Assembly (NCBI RefSeq): GCF_047795645.1
Contig: NZ_CP181045.1
Location: forward strand, 496,001-560,000
Direction of reading: 5' to 3'
DNA: 64,000 bases
Source: Salipaludibacillus sp047795645
GTDB lineage: Bacteria; Bacillota; Bacilli; Bacillales; Salisediminibacteriaceae
The notes under the pieces are model-generated. The model was not told the DNA's origin. It ran no database searches and saw only the letters and a list, made by a program, of their open reading frames with translations. A program made the translations under genes and the position numbers. Shown here in pieces: positions 37,317 to 46,663 of this stretch (position 1 is its first letter; every line of letters begins with the position of its first letter).

Positions 37317-38282
37317 ATGTTCGTACAAAAGCATACACAATTTGTTTTATTCATAGTTCTCTTGCTTTCCATAACAATAATTGGATGCAGTTCCACAGCA
37401 GGAAGTGGTCATTCTAACGATGATTCGGATACGGAAAATATGAATCTAGAAGAATTCGGAAACCAAGAAAACGAAGAAAATGAAAATCAAAATGACATTG
37501 ACACAGAACATCGAGTTGTCTCGACGAGTGTTGCCGTTGCTGAAATAACCGATGCGTTAGAAATTGACTTGATTGGTGTGCCGAAATCGTATAAAGATTT
37601 ACCGGAAAGATACGATGACGCGACAGTTGTTGGGAATGCAAAAACGCCAGATATGGAATTGCTAAAGTCAATGAAACCAACGGAAGTTCTTTCTGTGACA
37701 TCGTTAGAATATGATCTTGCCCCATATTTTGAAGATCAGGATATGGAAATACACTTTTTAAATTTACAGAGCCTCGAAGGAATGAAAAAGGAGATTGACA
37801 GGTTTGCAGAAAAATACGATCGTGAAACGCAAGCTGAAGAGCTCCTTGCAACTTTTGACACAAAAATCTCGGAAATAGAAAAAGAAGTGGCAGGAAAAGA
37901 GTCTCCGACTGTCTTGATATTACTAGGTGTGCCTGGAAGTTATTTGGTTGCTACAGAAAACTCTTATATAGGGAACCTAGTGGAAATTGCCGGAGGGGAA
38001 AATATCGTTGAAGGGGAATCTGTCGAATTTCTTGCATCCAATACGGAGTACTTACAGCAAGCAAATCCAGATGTTATTTTAAGAGCCGCCCATGGCATGC
38101 CTGAAGAAGTCATTGAAATGTTCGATGAAGAGTTTAAAGCAAATGATATATGGAAGCACTTTAATGCTGTACAAAATGATCGTGTTTATGACTTAGAAGA
38201 ACTCCTGTTTCCGACAACGGGAACGATTCGAGTTGTAGAGTCGTTAGACGTATTAATGAATATGCTTTATCCAGAAAACTAA
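37317..38282 (+). CDS. isdE: IsdE-like heme-binding lipoprotein 2
   Basis: A protein of 321 aa: lipoprotein signal (IIGCSST), acidic linker and class III binding-protein fold (LIGVPKSYKDLPERY, VGNAKTPDMELL, ILLGVPGSYLVATENSYIGNL). The late His in RAAHGMPEE fits the IsdE heme-ligand position. ATG 37317 lies 9 nt after GGAGGCG; TTG 37299 is too early. It is clearly diverged from the leftward IsdE at 32798, so the island has two separate heme importers. Permease and ATPase genes follow at once. Confidence 0.92.
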   Translation: MFVQKHTQFVLFIVLLLSITIIGCSSTAGSGHSNDDSDTENMNLEEFGNQENEENENQNDIDTEHRVVSTSVAVAEITDALEIDLIGVPKSYKDLPERYDDATVVGNAKTPDMELLKSMKPTEVLSVTSLEYDLAPYFEDQDMEIHFLNLQSLEGMKKEIDRFAEKYDRETQAEELLATFDTKISEIEKEVAGKESPTVLILLGVPGSYLVATENSYIGNLVEIAGGENIVEGESVEFLASNTEYLQQANPDVILRAAHGMPEEVIEMFDEEFKANDIWKHFNAVQNDRVYDLEELLFPTTGTIRVVESLDVLMNMLYPEN

Positions 38283-38304
38283 GACAATATAGAGGATGTT
38301 AACA

Positions 38305-39288
38305 ATGAGAAAAATAGTAATTAGCTTCATTGTGGCTACGACCCTTCTGATTTTTGTGATCTTGAAATCTGCCACAATGGGGAGTTTGGATGTCACTAGT
38401 ATAGAACTTATTAATGGATTATTGATGGGTGGAAATGAAAAAGTAGAGATCATTAAAGATCTCCGCTTACCGAGAATTATCATCTCTTTATTTGTCGGCG
38501 CCTGTTTGGCTGTATCAGGGTTACTGTTACAGGCGGTGATGAGAAATCCATTAGCGGAAGCGGGGATCATTGGGATTTCTTCAGGAGCAAACTTTGTTTC
38601 TATTTTCGTACTTTCGTTTTTTCCACATCTGTTTTTTTGGTCGCCGTTACTAGCATTTTTTGGTGGAGCGTTTGCCTGCTTTTTAGTGTATGCATTTTCT
38701 TGGAAGTCTGGACTCAGTCCTCTTCGCCTCATATTAATTGGGGTAGCTGTAAATGCAATATTCTCAGGTTTAAATGAATCATTTAATTATCGTGGGAGTT
38801 ATGCAGTCACAAGCATTACACAAGCGACGACTTCTACGTTATCGATGAAGACGTGGAGTGATGTTGATGTGATGGTTCTTTATGGCTCCATTGGACTTAT
38901 TCTTTCATTTTTGCTATTTTCTTGGTGTAATCTTTTAGCGCTTCAAGATAAGACAACAAAAAATTTAGGGTTTCGAGTTCATCGTGCACGAATACTTATT
39001 TCCATTGTTGCTGTTCATTTAGCGGCTGTTTCAACGGCAATAGCTGGAGTTATAGCATTTGTTGGGTTACTTATTCCACACTCAGCACGTATTTTAGTTG
39101 GGAATAACCATAAAGTTCTTATCCCTTTTTCCGCTATTTGTGGAGCCTTACTCATATTGACAGCTGACACTTTAGGAAGAACGATCATTGCACCGAATGA
39201 AATTCCAGCTTCAATCATTATGGCAATTATTGGTGGACCCTTTCTAATATTTTTAATAAGAAAGAGTGGAGGTATTTATGGAGATTAA
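38305..39288 (+). CDS. isdF: Heme ABC transporter permease 2 (FecCD family, IsdF-like)
   Basis: A protein of 327 aa with about 9-10 helices and the family motifs LRLPRIIISLFVGACLAVSG, MRNPLAEAGIIGISSGAN and GLLIPHSARILVGNNH. ATG 38305 is chosen since GAGG is 9 nt upstream. It overlaps the next gene by 11 bp and belongs to the isdE2-permease-ATPase operon. Confidence 0.92.
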   Translation: MRKIVISFIVATTLLIFVILKSATMGSLDVTSIELINGLLMGGNEKVEIIKDLRLPRIIISLFVGACLAVSGLLLQAVMRNPLAEAGIIGISSGANFVSIFVLSFFPHLFFWSPLLAFFGGAFACFLVYAFSWKSGLSPLRLILIGVAVNAIFSGLNESFNYRGSYAVTSITQATTSTLSMKTWSDVDVMVLYGSIGLILSFLLFSWCNLLALQDKTTKNLGFRVHRARILISIVAVHLAAVSTAIAGVIAFVGLLIPHSARILVGNNHKVLIPFSAICGALLILTADTLGRTIIAPNEIPASIIMAIIGGPFLIFLIRKSGGIYGD

Positions 39289-40048
39289 AGATATAGCATT
39301 TTCGTATGACAAGAAAGTGAAATTGTTGAAATCAATTAATACATCGGTGGAAAAGGGTGAAATCACAACGATTATTGGCCCAAACGGCAGTGGGAAATCA
39401 ACATTATTAGGCGTGTTATGCCGACACTTGACTGCCGAAACTGGTCAGGTTGTGCTAGATGGTAAAGATTCCGTTCATTATAAACCGAAGGAATTTGCTA
39501 AAAAACTAGCGATCGTTCACCAACAGAATGAAGCTCCATCTGATATGACAGTAGAAAATATCGTTGCTTTTGGACGGCTACCATACAAAAGTATTTTCCA
39601 GCAACCGAGAGATGAAGATAGAGAATCAGTAGAATGGGCGCTATCATGTACAAATTTAACCGAAAAAAGAAAATTAACAATAGATAAGTTATCTGGTGGG
39701 GAAAAACAACGCGTTTGGATTGCCATGTCATTAGCGCAAAAAACGTCATTATTATTATTAGATGAACCGACGACTTATTTAGATATTTATTATCAATTTG
39801 AAGTATTAGAATTTATTAAGGGTTTGAATAAGGCGTACGGATTGACAATTTTAATGGTTCTCCACGATATTAATCAAGCAATAAAGTACAGCGATCAAAT
39901 AATTGTAATGAAAGACGGAGAAGTCTATATGAAGGGGACGCCGAAGCAAGTAATTACAAAGGAAACAATGAAGCACATTTACGGTGTTGATGTCGTTTTA
40001 CGAGACGATAAAGATACAGGATTACATATTATCCCGATTGGAATATAA
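39278..40048 (+). CDS. Heme ABC transporter ATPase 2
   Basis: A protein of 256 aa with Walker A (GPNGSGKSTLL), signature LSGGEKQRVWIAMSL, Walker B (LLLLDEPTTYLD) and MVLHDI. ATG 39278 follows GGAGG; GTG 39266 is upstream in frame without one. It overlaps the permease gene, so translation is coupled. It is the energy-supplying subunit of the second heme importer. Confidence 0.92.
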   Translation: MEIKDIAFSYDKKVKLLKSINTSVEKGEITTIIGPNGSGKSTLLGVLCRHLTAETGQVVLDGKDSVHYKPKEFAKKLAIVHQQNEAPSDMTVENIVAFGRLPYKSIFQQPRDEDRESVEWALSCTNLTEKRKLTIDKLSGGEKQRVWIAMSLAQKTSLLLLDEPTTYLDIYYQFEVLEFIKGLNKAYGLTILMVLHDINQAIKYSDQIIVMKDGEVYMKGTPKQVITKETMKHIYGVDVVLRDDKDTGLHIIPIGI

Positions 40049-40062
40049 AGGTGGGAAAGAAG

Positions 40063-40836
40063 ATGGATAAAAAGCGACTTAATACTAGTAAGAAAAAAAG
40101 CTTCTTCCACAGAATGGTGACATTACTTATTCTTTCGGTCATCCTGTTTTCTACCTATAAAGTAGTTGATATTTTCTATGGATACTACACTAATAGAGAG
40201 GTCCTTGCTGAAGCGCAATCGATTTACGATAGTAGCGTACCAGATGAAATTGTCACACATGATAAAAAGCAGATCCGTTCTCAATTTGAAGAATTGCTAC
40301 AAATTAATCAGGATATTGTCGGATGGATAACGATAGATAATACGAACGTGGACTACCCAGTACTGCAAGCAAAGGATAATGACTATTATTTATTTCGTAA
40401 TTATAAGAAAGAAGAAACTAGAGCAGGAAGTTTGTTCATGGATTTTCGAAATGATTCTTCAGAGATACCACGAAACACGATAGTGTATGGGCATAATATG
40501 AGGGATGGATCAATGTTTGGACAACTAGATAAGTTTTTAGACGAAGAATTTTTTTTGGCTAATCAAACCTTTTACTACGATACATTATATGAAAAATATG
40601 ATGTCGAGATTATTTCTGTTTATTTAAGTACAACGGATTTTTATTATATCGAAACAGATTTTGATACGGATGATGATTACCTTCACTTTTTGCAAGAGAT
40701 ACAACAGAAATCACAGTTTGATACCGAGAGAAATCTTACAGCGGAAGACAATATTTTAACATTATCAACATGTGATTCTACTTTGGATTCTGAAGAAGGA
40801 AGATTAGTTGTCCATGCTAGGATTGTTGAGAGATAG
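40063..40836 (+). CDS. srtB: Class B sortase
   Basis: A protein of 257 aa: N-terminal membrane anchor (about 16-35) and sortase fold. Catalytic residues are His144 (YGHNMRDGSMF), Cys237 (LSTCDS) and Arg253 (VVHARIV). ATG 40063 lies about 7 nt after AAAGGTGGG. SrtB enzymes attach NPxT-type NEAT proteins inside the wall, and the NPQTS protein at 34348 (and probably the NSKTS protein at 35114) are its expected substrates. It is last in the isd operon, before a terminator. Confidence 0.93.
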   Translation: MDKKRLNTSKKKSFFHRMVTLLILSVILFSTYKVVDIFYGYYTNREVLAEAQSIYDSSVPDEIVTHDKKQIRSQFEELLQINQDIVGWITIDNTNVDYPVLQAKDNDYYLFRNYKKEETRAGSLFMDFRNDSSEIPRNTIVYGHNMRDGSMFGQLDKFLDEEFFLANQTFYYDTLYEKYDVEIISVYLSTTDFYYIETDFDTDDDYLHFLQEIQQKSQFDTERNLTAEDNILTLSTCDSTLDSEEGRLVVHARIVER

Positions 40837-40883
40837 GTATTAAGTAGAGAGGGAGCAGAGGGGCTGTTTCTATCTTAAAACAA

Positions 40884-40911
40884 AAAAGGCTCTAAGTTGA
40901 GAGCCTTTTTG
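40884..40911 (+). terminator. Terminator of the isd operon
   Basis: AAAAGGCTCT and AGAGCCTTTTT pair across a 5-nt loop. Confidence 0.92.
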
Positions 40912-40917
40912 TATGAT

Positions 40918-41400
40918 CTATCTTTTATATCCACCTTCTGAAAGAATAACCTGACCTGTAATCCAATCTGCTTCATCACTCATTAGAAATTTTATCGTTT
41001 TTACAACCTCTTTCGGCTCACCAATTCTACCGAAAGGAAACATCGACTTTAATTGTGTTTTTATTTCCTATGTCATCCAGCCAGTATCAGATTCCATGGG
41101 TTTATCGCATTGACTGTTATACCTAAAGGCGCTAACTCAGCCGACAATGTAATTGTTAAAGCATCGACGCTCCCTTTATTGTAGCATATGCTAACTCCCC
41201 AAGCATGGGCCTTTAAACTGTCCGGAAGAAATATTAACTATTCTACCCGATTTTTTATTAAATCTTACTTGCAAATATACTACTCAATAATGTTGTTCCA
41301 GGAACATTTACCAGGTAATGTCTATCTAATATTTCTACAATCAGCCACAAATCCGTCATCAGATATTTGTCCTGCTCGAAATGCTCTTTGTGAATAATTG
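40918..41400 (-). pseudogene. Short-chain dehydrogenase pseudogene
   Basis: Reading leftward, fragments in different frames spell an SDR: LVNVPGTTLLSSIFASK, then GRIVNISSGQFKGPM and ELAYATIKGSVDALTITL (catalytic Ser and Tyr-x3-Lys), AELAPLGITVNAINPW, and finally EVVKTIKFLMSDEADW with end GGYKR. Frameshifts and stops break it into pieces and the N-terminal Rossmann part is not recognisable. It is therefore a decayed gene. It fills the 600-bp gap between srtB and the CNNM gene. Confidence 0.85.
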
Positions 41401-41462
41401 TCCAGCATCTTCAGAGAAAAACGTGGGAGGTGTGATGGCAATACAGAACGTTTAAGATTTTT

Positions 41463-42704
41463 CTAGGTGAGTTGAACTATGACAGAATAGATTCTACGTT
41501 CATCAGCTTCCTTAATTTTGATAATTAAATGGTCATAATTAAGGCTATTTCCTTGAACAGGAATTCGTTGGAATTCTTCTTGCAGCCAACCACCAATTGT
41601 GAAATAAGTCGTATCAGGTAATTCCACATTTGTAAGCCGAGCAAAATCATCAAGAGGATAATCTGCATGAAACTGAAAAGTCGAAGTATCAATTTGTTTA
41701 AACCTTTTAACAACATCATCGTGCTCATCATAAATTTCTCCGACAATTTCTTCTAACATATCCTCCATTGTTATTAAACCAGCCGTTCCGCCATACTCAT
41801 CAATAACGATTGCCATATGTGATTTCACATTTTGCAGTTGTGGTAATAGCGTATGTATTTTCATCGACTCTACAACGAAAATTGGAGTTCTTACTAACTG
41901 TTTCAAATTAATTTCTGATTGTTGAATAAAAGCCTTTAAAAAATCCCTTTCAGATAAAACCCCAATGATATTGTCAATATGATCTTCAAACACTGGAATT
42001 CTAGAATAACGCTCTCTAAAAAATATATTTTTAATCTTTTCAGCATTGTCATTGATATTGCAAGTAACCATGTTTGTTCGTGGCGTGAAAATTTCTTCCA
42101 CGACAATGTCATTAAATTCAAATGAACGATGAACAAGCTGTTTTTCATTTTCACCTATGATTCCTTCATCTTCACCGATCTGAACCATCATTTTTAATTC
42201 TGTTTCGGTCATGGATGGTGATGTGGTATTTTTATTTACTAATGATCCAACAAATTTTCTTAGTTTGAGAAAAATCCAGTTGACAGGATAAATAATTTTC
42301 ATTAACAGTAGTAAAATCGCCGAAATTTTTGATGTGAATAATTCAGCATATTCTTTCGCAAATGATTTAGGGAGGATTTCTCCGAAAATAAGAATAAATC
42401 CAGTAACAACTATGGTACTAATAATTGCTCCTAAGTTAGCACCAAATAATTGGGCAGCCAGTTGTCCAGATAGAGTTGCTGCAGCAATGTTGACAAGATT
42501 ATTTCCGACAAGGATTGTCGAAAGGGCCTCGTCAAAATTATTAGTAATATGAAGTGCTTTTTTAGCACCTTTGTCTCCAGCTTCAGTCATTGTCTTTAAT
42601 CGAATCGCATTTACACTAGAAAAAGCCGTTTCCGATGAAGAAAAAAAGGCAGATAAAATTAAAAGAATTAGTAAAAATAAAAGAACTCTCAAAGAAACAT
42701 CCAT
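41463..42704 (-). CDS. CNNM/CorC-family (hemolysin C-like) transporter
   Basis: A protein of 413 aa. An N-terminal CNNM (DUF21) domain has about four membrane helices (FSSSETAFSSVN, GNNLVNIAAATLSG, FGEILPKSFAKEYAE). Two CBS modules follow (IFTPRTNMV, PVFEDHIDNIIGVL, MAIVIDEYGGTAGLITMEDMLEEIVGEI), and the protein ends in a C-terminal CorC/HlyC domain. ATG at 42704 is chosen as GGGGAG lies 10 nt upstream; an earlier ATG at 42725 has none. Such proteins export magnesium or other divalent ions. Confidence 0.9.
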   Translation of the reverse strand: MDVSLRVLLFLLILLILSAFFSSSETAFSSVNAIRLKTMTEAGDKGAKKALHITNNFDEALSTILVGNNLVNIAAATLSGQLAAQLFGANLGAIISTIVVTGFILIFGEILPKSFAKEYAELFTSKISAILLLLMKIIYPVNWIFLKLRKFVGSLVNKNTTSPSMTETELKMMVQIGEDEGIIGENEKQLVHRSFEFNDIVVEEIFTPRTNMVTCNINDNAEKIKNIFFRERYSRIPVFEDHIDNIIGVLSERDFLKAFIQQSEINLKQLVRTPIFVVESMKIHTLLPQLQNVKSHMAIVIDEYGGTAGLITMEDMLEEIVGEIYDEHDDVVKRFKQIDTSTFQFHADYPLDDFARLTNVELPDTTYFTIGGWLQEEFQRIPVQGNSLNYDHLIIKIKEADERRIYSVIVQLT

Positions 42705-42760
42705 GCTTTTATCACTCCCCATCATTAATTTCTAGCTATTGTCCGTAAATTATTCATAAG

Positions 42761-42789
42761 GAAGCAAGAGAACCGTCCCCGCGCTTCCT
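42761..42789 (-). repeat. REP-like element, reverse orientation
   Basis: GGAAGCAAGAGAACCGTCCC continuing to GCTTCC; the reverse complement of the standard copy. It sits upstream of the CNNM gene. Confidence 0.85.
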
Positions 42790-42899
42790 GTTTCCTAATA
42801 ATGTTAGTTTAGCGGTTTGTTTTAATGGGTACAATAAGATAAATATATATGTTTATAACTTTTGTATAACTTATGCATAACTAATGATTGGAGTCTAAC

Positions 42900-44411
42900 A
42901 TGAATCTTCCTCAAATTTTAAAAGAACAATTACTATATACCATCGGTCCTGCTCCAAAAGAGATCACTGATATAAACTATGATTCTAGAAAAATAACGAA
43001 TAATGGCTGTTTTGTTTGTATAAAAGGAGATAATACAGATGGTCATTTATATATAGAAAAGGCAGTGTTACAAGGAGCAGTTCAAATTATTGGGGACAAG
43101 CAGGTTGTAATGATTGAGAATGCAAAGCGGTATACTGATGTTCAATTTGTTCTTGTCAGAGAACCTAAAAAAGCGCTTGCGCTTTATTCCTCTTATCTAC
43201 AAAACCATGCTCATAAAGAGATGTCTTTAATAGGGGTAACGGGTACATATGGTAAGACGACTATTACTGCTTATATTTGGAACTTATTAAATAGTTCAGA
43301 AATTAAAACGGGATCTATAGGTACCGCTGGTGTTTGGGATAACAATAGTTCTCTTACTCTCCACAGAAGCACACCTACAACACCAGAATCGTCCGACCTA
43401 CACGCTCATTTAAGACGAATGAGAAAAAAGGATATTTCTTCAGTAGTAATGGAAACAACATCGATAGGTATTGATCAAGAAAGGCTGTATGGGCTACATT
43501 TCGACATTGCAGTGCATTCAAATCTTCATCCAGAACATTTAGATTATCACAGAACGTTTGATAATTATAAGAAAGCGAAATTAAGGTTATTTGAACATGC
43601 AAATGTGGCAGTAGTAAATACTGATGATGTGGGTATGAGTAAGGATATTATTTCAACGTTCAAAGGGGAACTTTGGACATACGGCATTCATCATAACGCT
43701 ACCGTTCAAGCGAAAAATTTGAAACCTACAGAGAACGGTAGTTGCTTTGATTTGCTTATTAAAGATCACCAGTATAATATTTATATACCAGTACTAGGTA
43801 CACACAACATTTATAATTTCCTTGCTAGCCTTTGTGTATGTCTCGCAAAAGGTTTAGCGATTAAAGAAATTCTGCCACTTCTTCATAAACTTGAAGGTCC
43901 GCCAGGGAGACTCGAACTCATTGCTGAGTTCCCTAATCGAAAAATGATATTTGATTTTTCTCACACTCCGTACGCGTTAGATAATTTACTTAAAACAATA
44001 AAGCCCATTCCTTACAAACGTTTAATCATTATGATTACTGGAATTGGCATTAGAGAAAAATCTCTTCGGGCACCGATAGCGAAAGCGGTGGAGGGGAGAG
44101 CGGATGAGATTGTTGTAACAGCTGATCATCCTGGAAATGAAGATCCATTAGTTATTGTTAACGATGTGATAGCTGGGTTTGAGCTTATGACAGAGAACGT
44201 TCATCCCGTATTAAATCGAGGGGAAGCGATTAAGAAAGCAATGGAGCTTACTAAAGAAGGAGACCTGATATTAATAACTGGTCTATGTATGGAAGAATTT
44301 CAAATTATTAAAGGGAAGAAAGTTCCATATCATGATTATGATCATGTTAAAGAATTTTTGGACAGTAGCAATTCACAAACATATCTTCAAGAGGTATCTG
44401 TTTGTAAGTAA
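42900..44411 (+). CDS. Solitary MurE-like Mur ligase
   Basis: A protein of 503 aa with the three Mur ligase domains: an N-terminal UDP-binding part (ITDINYDSRKITNNGCFVCI), an ATP-binding middle with GVTGTYGKTTI near residue 115 and the Lys of NYKKAKLRLFEH, and a C-terminal domain (FDFSHTPYALDNLL). MurE enzymes that add diaminopimelate carry DNPR; here the equivalent reads D409-H-P-G (TADHPGNEDP), so substrate specificity probably differs. It is not in a division cluster and stands alone, downstream of a REP-like copy. ATG 42900 follows TTGGAGTCTAAC. It may ligate an amino acid to a wall precursor or another acidic polymer. Confidence 0.85.
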   Translation: MNLPQILKEQLLYTIGPAPKEITDINYDSRKITNNGCFVCIKGDNTDGHLYIEKAVLQGAVQIIGDKQVVMIENAKRYTDVQFVLVREPKKALALYSSYLQNHAHKEMSLIGVTGTYGKTTITAYIWNLLNSSEIKTGSIGTAGVWDNNSSLTLHRSTPTTPESSDLHAHLRRMRKKDISSVVMETTSIGIDQERLYGLHFDIAVHSNLHPEHLDYHRTFDNYKKAKLRLFEHANVAVVNTDDVGMSKDIISTFKGELWTYGIHHNATVQAKNLKPTENGSCFDLLIKDHQYNIYIPVLGTHNIYNFLASLCVCLAKGLAIKEILPLLHKLEGPPGRLELIAEFPNRKMIFDFSHTPYALDNLLKTIKPIPYKRLIIMITGIGIREKSLRAPIAKAVEGRADEIVVTADHPGNEDPLVIVNDVIAGFELMTENVHPVLNRGEAIKKAMELTKEGDLILITGLCMEEFQIIKGKKVPYHDYDHVKEFLDSSNSQTYLQEVSVCK

Positions 44412-44538
44412 GCCGAGAATTACTTGAATAATCAGCGGAAAGGTTTTTGTTGTTGGGAATAGAAAGATTGACTTCTGAAAAATCCTTAAAATCGATTTAT
44501 TGATATAAATTCCTAAATACTAACACAAACTTTCAACC

Positions 44539-44590
44539 GAAAGAACCGTCCCCATGCTTCCGAGGAAGCGCGGGGACGGTTCTCTTGCTT
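44539..44590. repeat. REP-like doublet, head to head
   Basis: An inverted copy (AAAGAACCGTCCCCATGCTTCC) and a direct copy (GGAAGCGCGGGGACGGTTCT and on) are 2 bp apart and together form a long hairpin. It lies between the convergent MurE-like and IF-3-like genes and may serve as their terminator. Confidence 0.85.
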
Positions 44591-45064
44591 TTATTCGAAA
44601 GGATCGACTTGGACAGAGGTTTGTTTCCCGCTCATTTGAATGCCTGTCTTTTTATTGCCAATGTAGCTGATATCTTTTAATAGGTTTTCAATTAGCTGTT
44701 TCGACTTCGCACTTTCTTTGCCTTTTACAATGAAAGAAACAGAATCACCAGACTGTAGAATTTGTTCTGCACGTCTTTTTTTCGTTTCATAGTCATGCTC
44801 TTCAATATTTGACGTAAGCCGGATCTCTTTCACTTTAGGTTTGCGATTTTTTTTCTTATTATCTTTTTGTTTTTCTTGTTTTACAGCGCCTGAACCAATC
44901 AGCTTGCAAGGTGGAGGGGAAGACGTAATCGATGTACATACCAAATCTACCTTGTGTTTTTTCGCCATTGCTAGCGCATCATAAGTTTTGATAATGCCTA
45001 GATCTTCTCCGTCGATACCTGTGAGATGAACCTCGTCTGCCCTGATTTTATTGTTTTTAATCAT
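44591..45064 (-). CDS. Divergent IF-3 paralogue
   Basis: A protein of 157 aa. The N-terminal IF3 domain has NNKIRADEVHLTGIDGEDLG and SPPPCKLI. A basic linker (KQEKQKDNKKKNRKPK) follows, then the C-terminal domain begins KEIRLTSNIEEHDYETKKR. The usual FRGRE segment is replaced by KGKESAKSKQL. It lies alone rather than beside rpmI and rplT, so it is probably a second, specialised copy that acts on the 30S subunit. GGAGG is 8 nt before ATG 45064; the codon just before is ATT, the start typical of infC genes, so initiation one codon earlier is possible. Confidence 0.82.
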   Translation of the reverse strand: MIKNNKIRADEVHLTGIDGEDLGIIKTYDALAMAKKHKVDLVCTSITSSPPPCKLIGSGAVKQEKQKDNKKKNRKPKVKEIRLTSNIEEHDYETKKRRAEQILQSGDSVSFIVKGKESAKSKQLIENLLKDISYIGNKKTGIQMSGKQTSVQVDPFE

Positions 45065-45120
45065 AATGAAAACCTCCAATATTTAGATAGTATATGTCCA
45101 TTTTTTCGAAATTGGATTTA

Positions 45121-46452
45121 TTAAAATGGCGATTTTGTTTGTTGATTGTTGCGGAACCAGATCACGACAGGAATGAGCAAGAGTGAAAGAACTCCTCCGA
45201 TAAGTGACAGCATTGAAAAACTAGAGTACGCAACGATTACACCAGATAGTGCCCCGCCTGATGCACCTGCCAAAGCAATGAAGACATCGACAGATCCTTG
45301 CGTTTTTGCACGCTTAGATGGATTTGTTGCATCCACGAGAAGCGCCGTACCGCTAATCAAACCAAAGTTCCAACCTAGTCCAAGTAAAGCTAGCGAAATA
45401 GTAAGTACTAGCACTGAGTCAGGTGGTGCGACAGCGGCAAGAACTCCTGAAGCTAGCAAAGTAACACCAGCAGCAACTGCCATGGGCATGCGGCCAATCT
45501 TGTCAACGAGCATTCCAGTAAGTAGTGAAGGAAGATACATCGCAGCGACATGAATGCTAATGATTAATCCTACGGCACTCAATGCATGTCCATGATGTCC
45601 CATATGTACAGGTGTCATCGTCATAATCGCAACCATCACAATTTGCGTAACAATCATCACGGAAGCACCAAGAAATACACCGCGTTTGTTGAATTGCTGA
45701 GGTTGAGATGTTTTATCGGAAAGCTCATCAGGAGGATTGCTTTCATTTTTGACATTGACTTTTGCAATGGCTTTTGCAACGATAAACGGATCTGGCCGAA
45801 GGAAAATGAGTAGAACCAAACCTGCAAGAATATACGCTGTTGCTGCTAGCATAAACGGGCCTGTTAAAGCAGGGAATCCAATGGACATCGCGAAGTCACC
45901 TAAGATACCGACTAAATTCGGACCTGCAACAGCACCAAATGTCGTTGCCATCAATGCAACACTAACTGCGGTTGCTCGTTGCCTAGTATTTGCTAAGTCG
46001 GTACCTGCATAACGCGCCTGTAAATTTGACGCAGTACCAGCGCCATAGATTAATAGCGAAGCAAACAGAAGTAGAACACTACCAGTTAATCCAGAAATTA
46101 CAACACCGATGGCTCCAATTCCTCCTGCCAAAAACCCTGATGATAGTCCTAAACGTCGTCCAAATCGTTGCGACAGTTTTCCGATAAGAAACGCTCCACC
46201 AGCAGAACCCAACGTGAACAACGCAACCGGAAGTCCAGCGAAACTATCTGTCCCTAGCATTTCTTGAGCAAGAAGCGCTCCCACGGTGATTCCTGCTGCA
46301 AGTCCAGCTCCACCAAAAATTTGTGAAAAAATAACAATTATTAATGTTCGTTTGTATAATTTTTTTTGTTTTTCAGGAGAATGAATGTATTTTCGTAACC
46401 ATTCAGGTTGCTTTTCTATTGATCTTGATTTGTCAGTATAAGTATCTGTCAT
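45121..46452 (-). CDS. MFS transporter
   Basis: A protein of 443 aa with a hydrophilic N-terminus of about 38 residues and 12 predicted helices. The GKLSQRFGRRLGLSSGFLAGG loop between helices 2 and 3 is the MFS motif A, and ALLGLGWNFGLISGTALLVDA lies in the second half. ATG 46452 follows AGGCGGAG. It resembles drug or metabolite exporters; the substrate is unknown. Only 56 bp separate it from the IF-3-like gene, which it may be co-transcribed with, since both run leftward. Confidence 0.82.
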   Translation of the reverse strand: MTDTYTDKSRSIEKQPEWLRKYIHSPEKQKKLYKRTLIIVIFSQIFGGAGLAAGITVGALLAQEMLGTDSFAGLPVALFTLGSAGGAFLIGKLSQRFGRRLGLSSGFLAGGIGAIGVVISGLTGSVLLLFASLLIYGAGTASNLQARYAGTDLANTRQRATAVSVALMATTFGAVAGPNLVGILGDFAMSIGFPALTGPFMLAATAYILAGLVLLIFLRPDPFIVAKAIAKVNVKNESNPPDELSDKTSQPQQFNKRGVFLGASVMIVTQIVMVAIMTMTPVHMGHHGHALSAVGLIISIHVAAMYLPSLLTGMLVDKIGRMPMAVAAGVTLLASGVLAAVAPPDSVLVLTISLALLGLGWNFGLISGTALLVDATNPSKRAKTQGSVDVFIALAGASGGALSGVIVAYSSFSMLSLIGGVLSLLLIPVVIWFRNNQQTKSPF

Positions 46453-46510
46453 TATCAACTCCGCCTCTCAATGAAACTTATATGCCTAATTTTATATGCA
46501 ACATATCTCA

Positions 46511-46539
46511 GGAAGCAAGAGAACCGTCCCCGCGCTTCC
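46511..46539 (-). repeat. REP-like element, reverse orientation
   Basis: GGAAGCAAGAGAACCGTCCC continuing to GCTTCC, upstream of the MFS gene, the same layout as the copy at 42761. Confidence 0.85.
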
Positions 46540-46630
46540 CCCGTCCGAGTTTCTTAGTGCTGCTTTCGTATTTCAAATAAAAAATAAACATCCATAAATT
46601 AGCATAAAAAGTATATAATAAAATGAAAGT

Positions 46631-46645
46631 ATGTAAGCGTTATCT
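46631..46645 (+). promoter_or_regulatory. Candidate cre (CcpA) site before yesN-like gene
   Basis: ATGTAAGCGTTATCT fits most of the cre consensus WTGNAANCGNWNNCW. It lies 19 bp before the start codon and would allow catabolite repression. Confidence 0.45.
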
Positions 46646-46663
46646 TTAATAGGAGGGGTTATT

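Noticed and set aside
44591..45064. Housekeeping infC
   Set aside because: Not followed by rpmI and rplT, and the C-terminal domain departs from the usual motif; treated as a paralogue.
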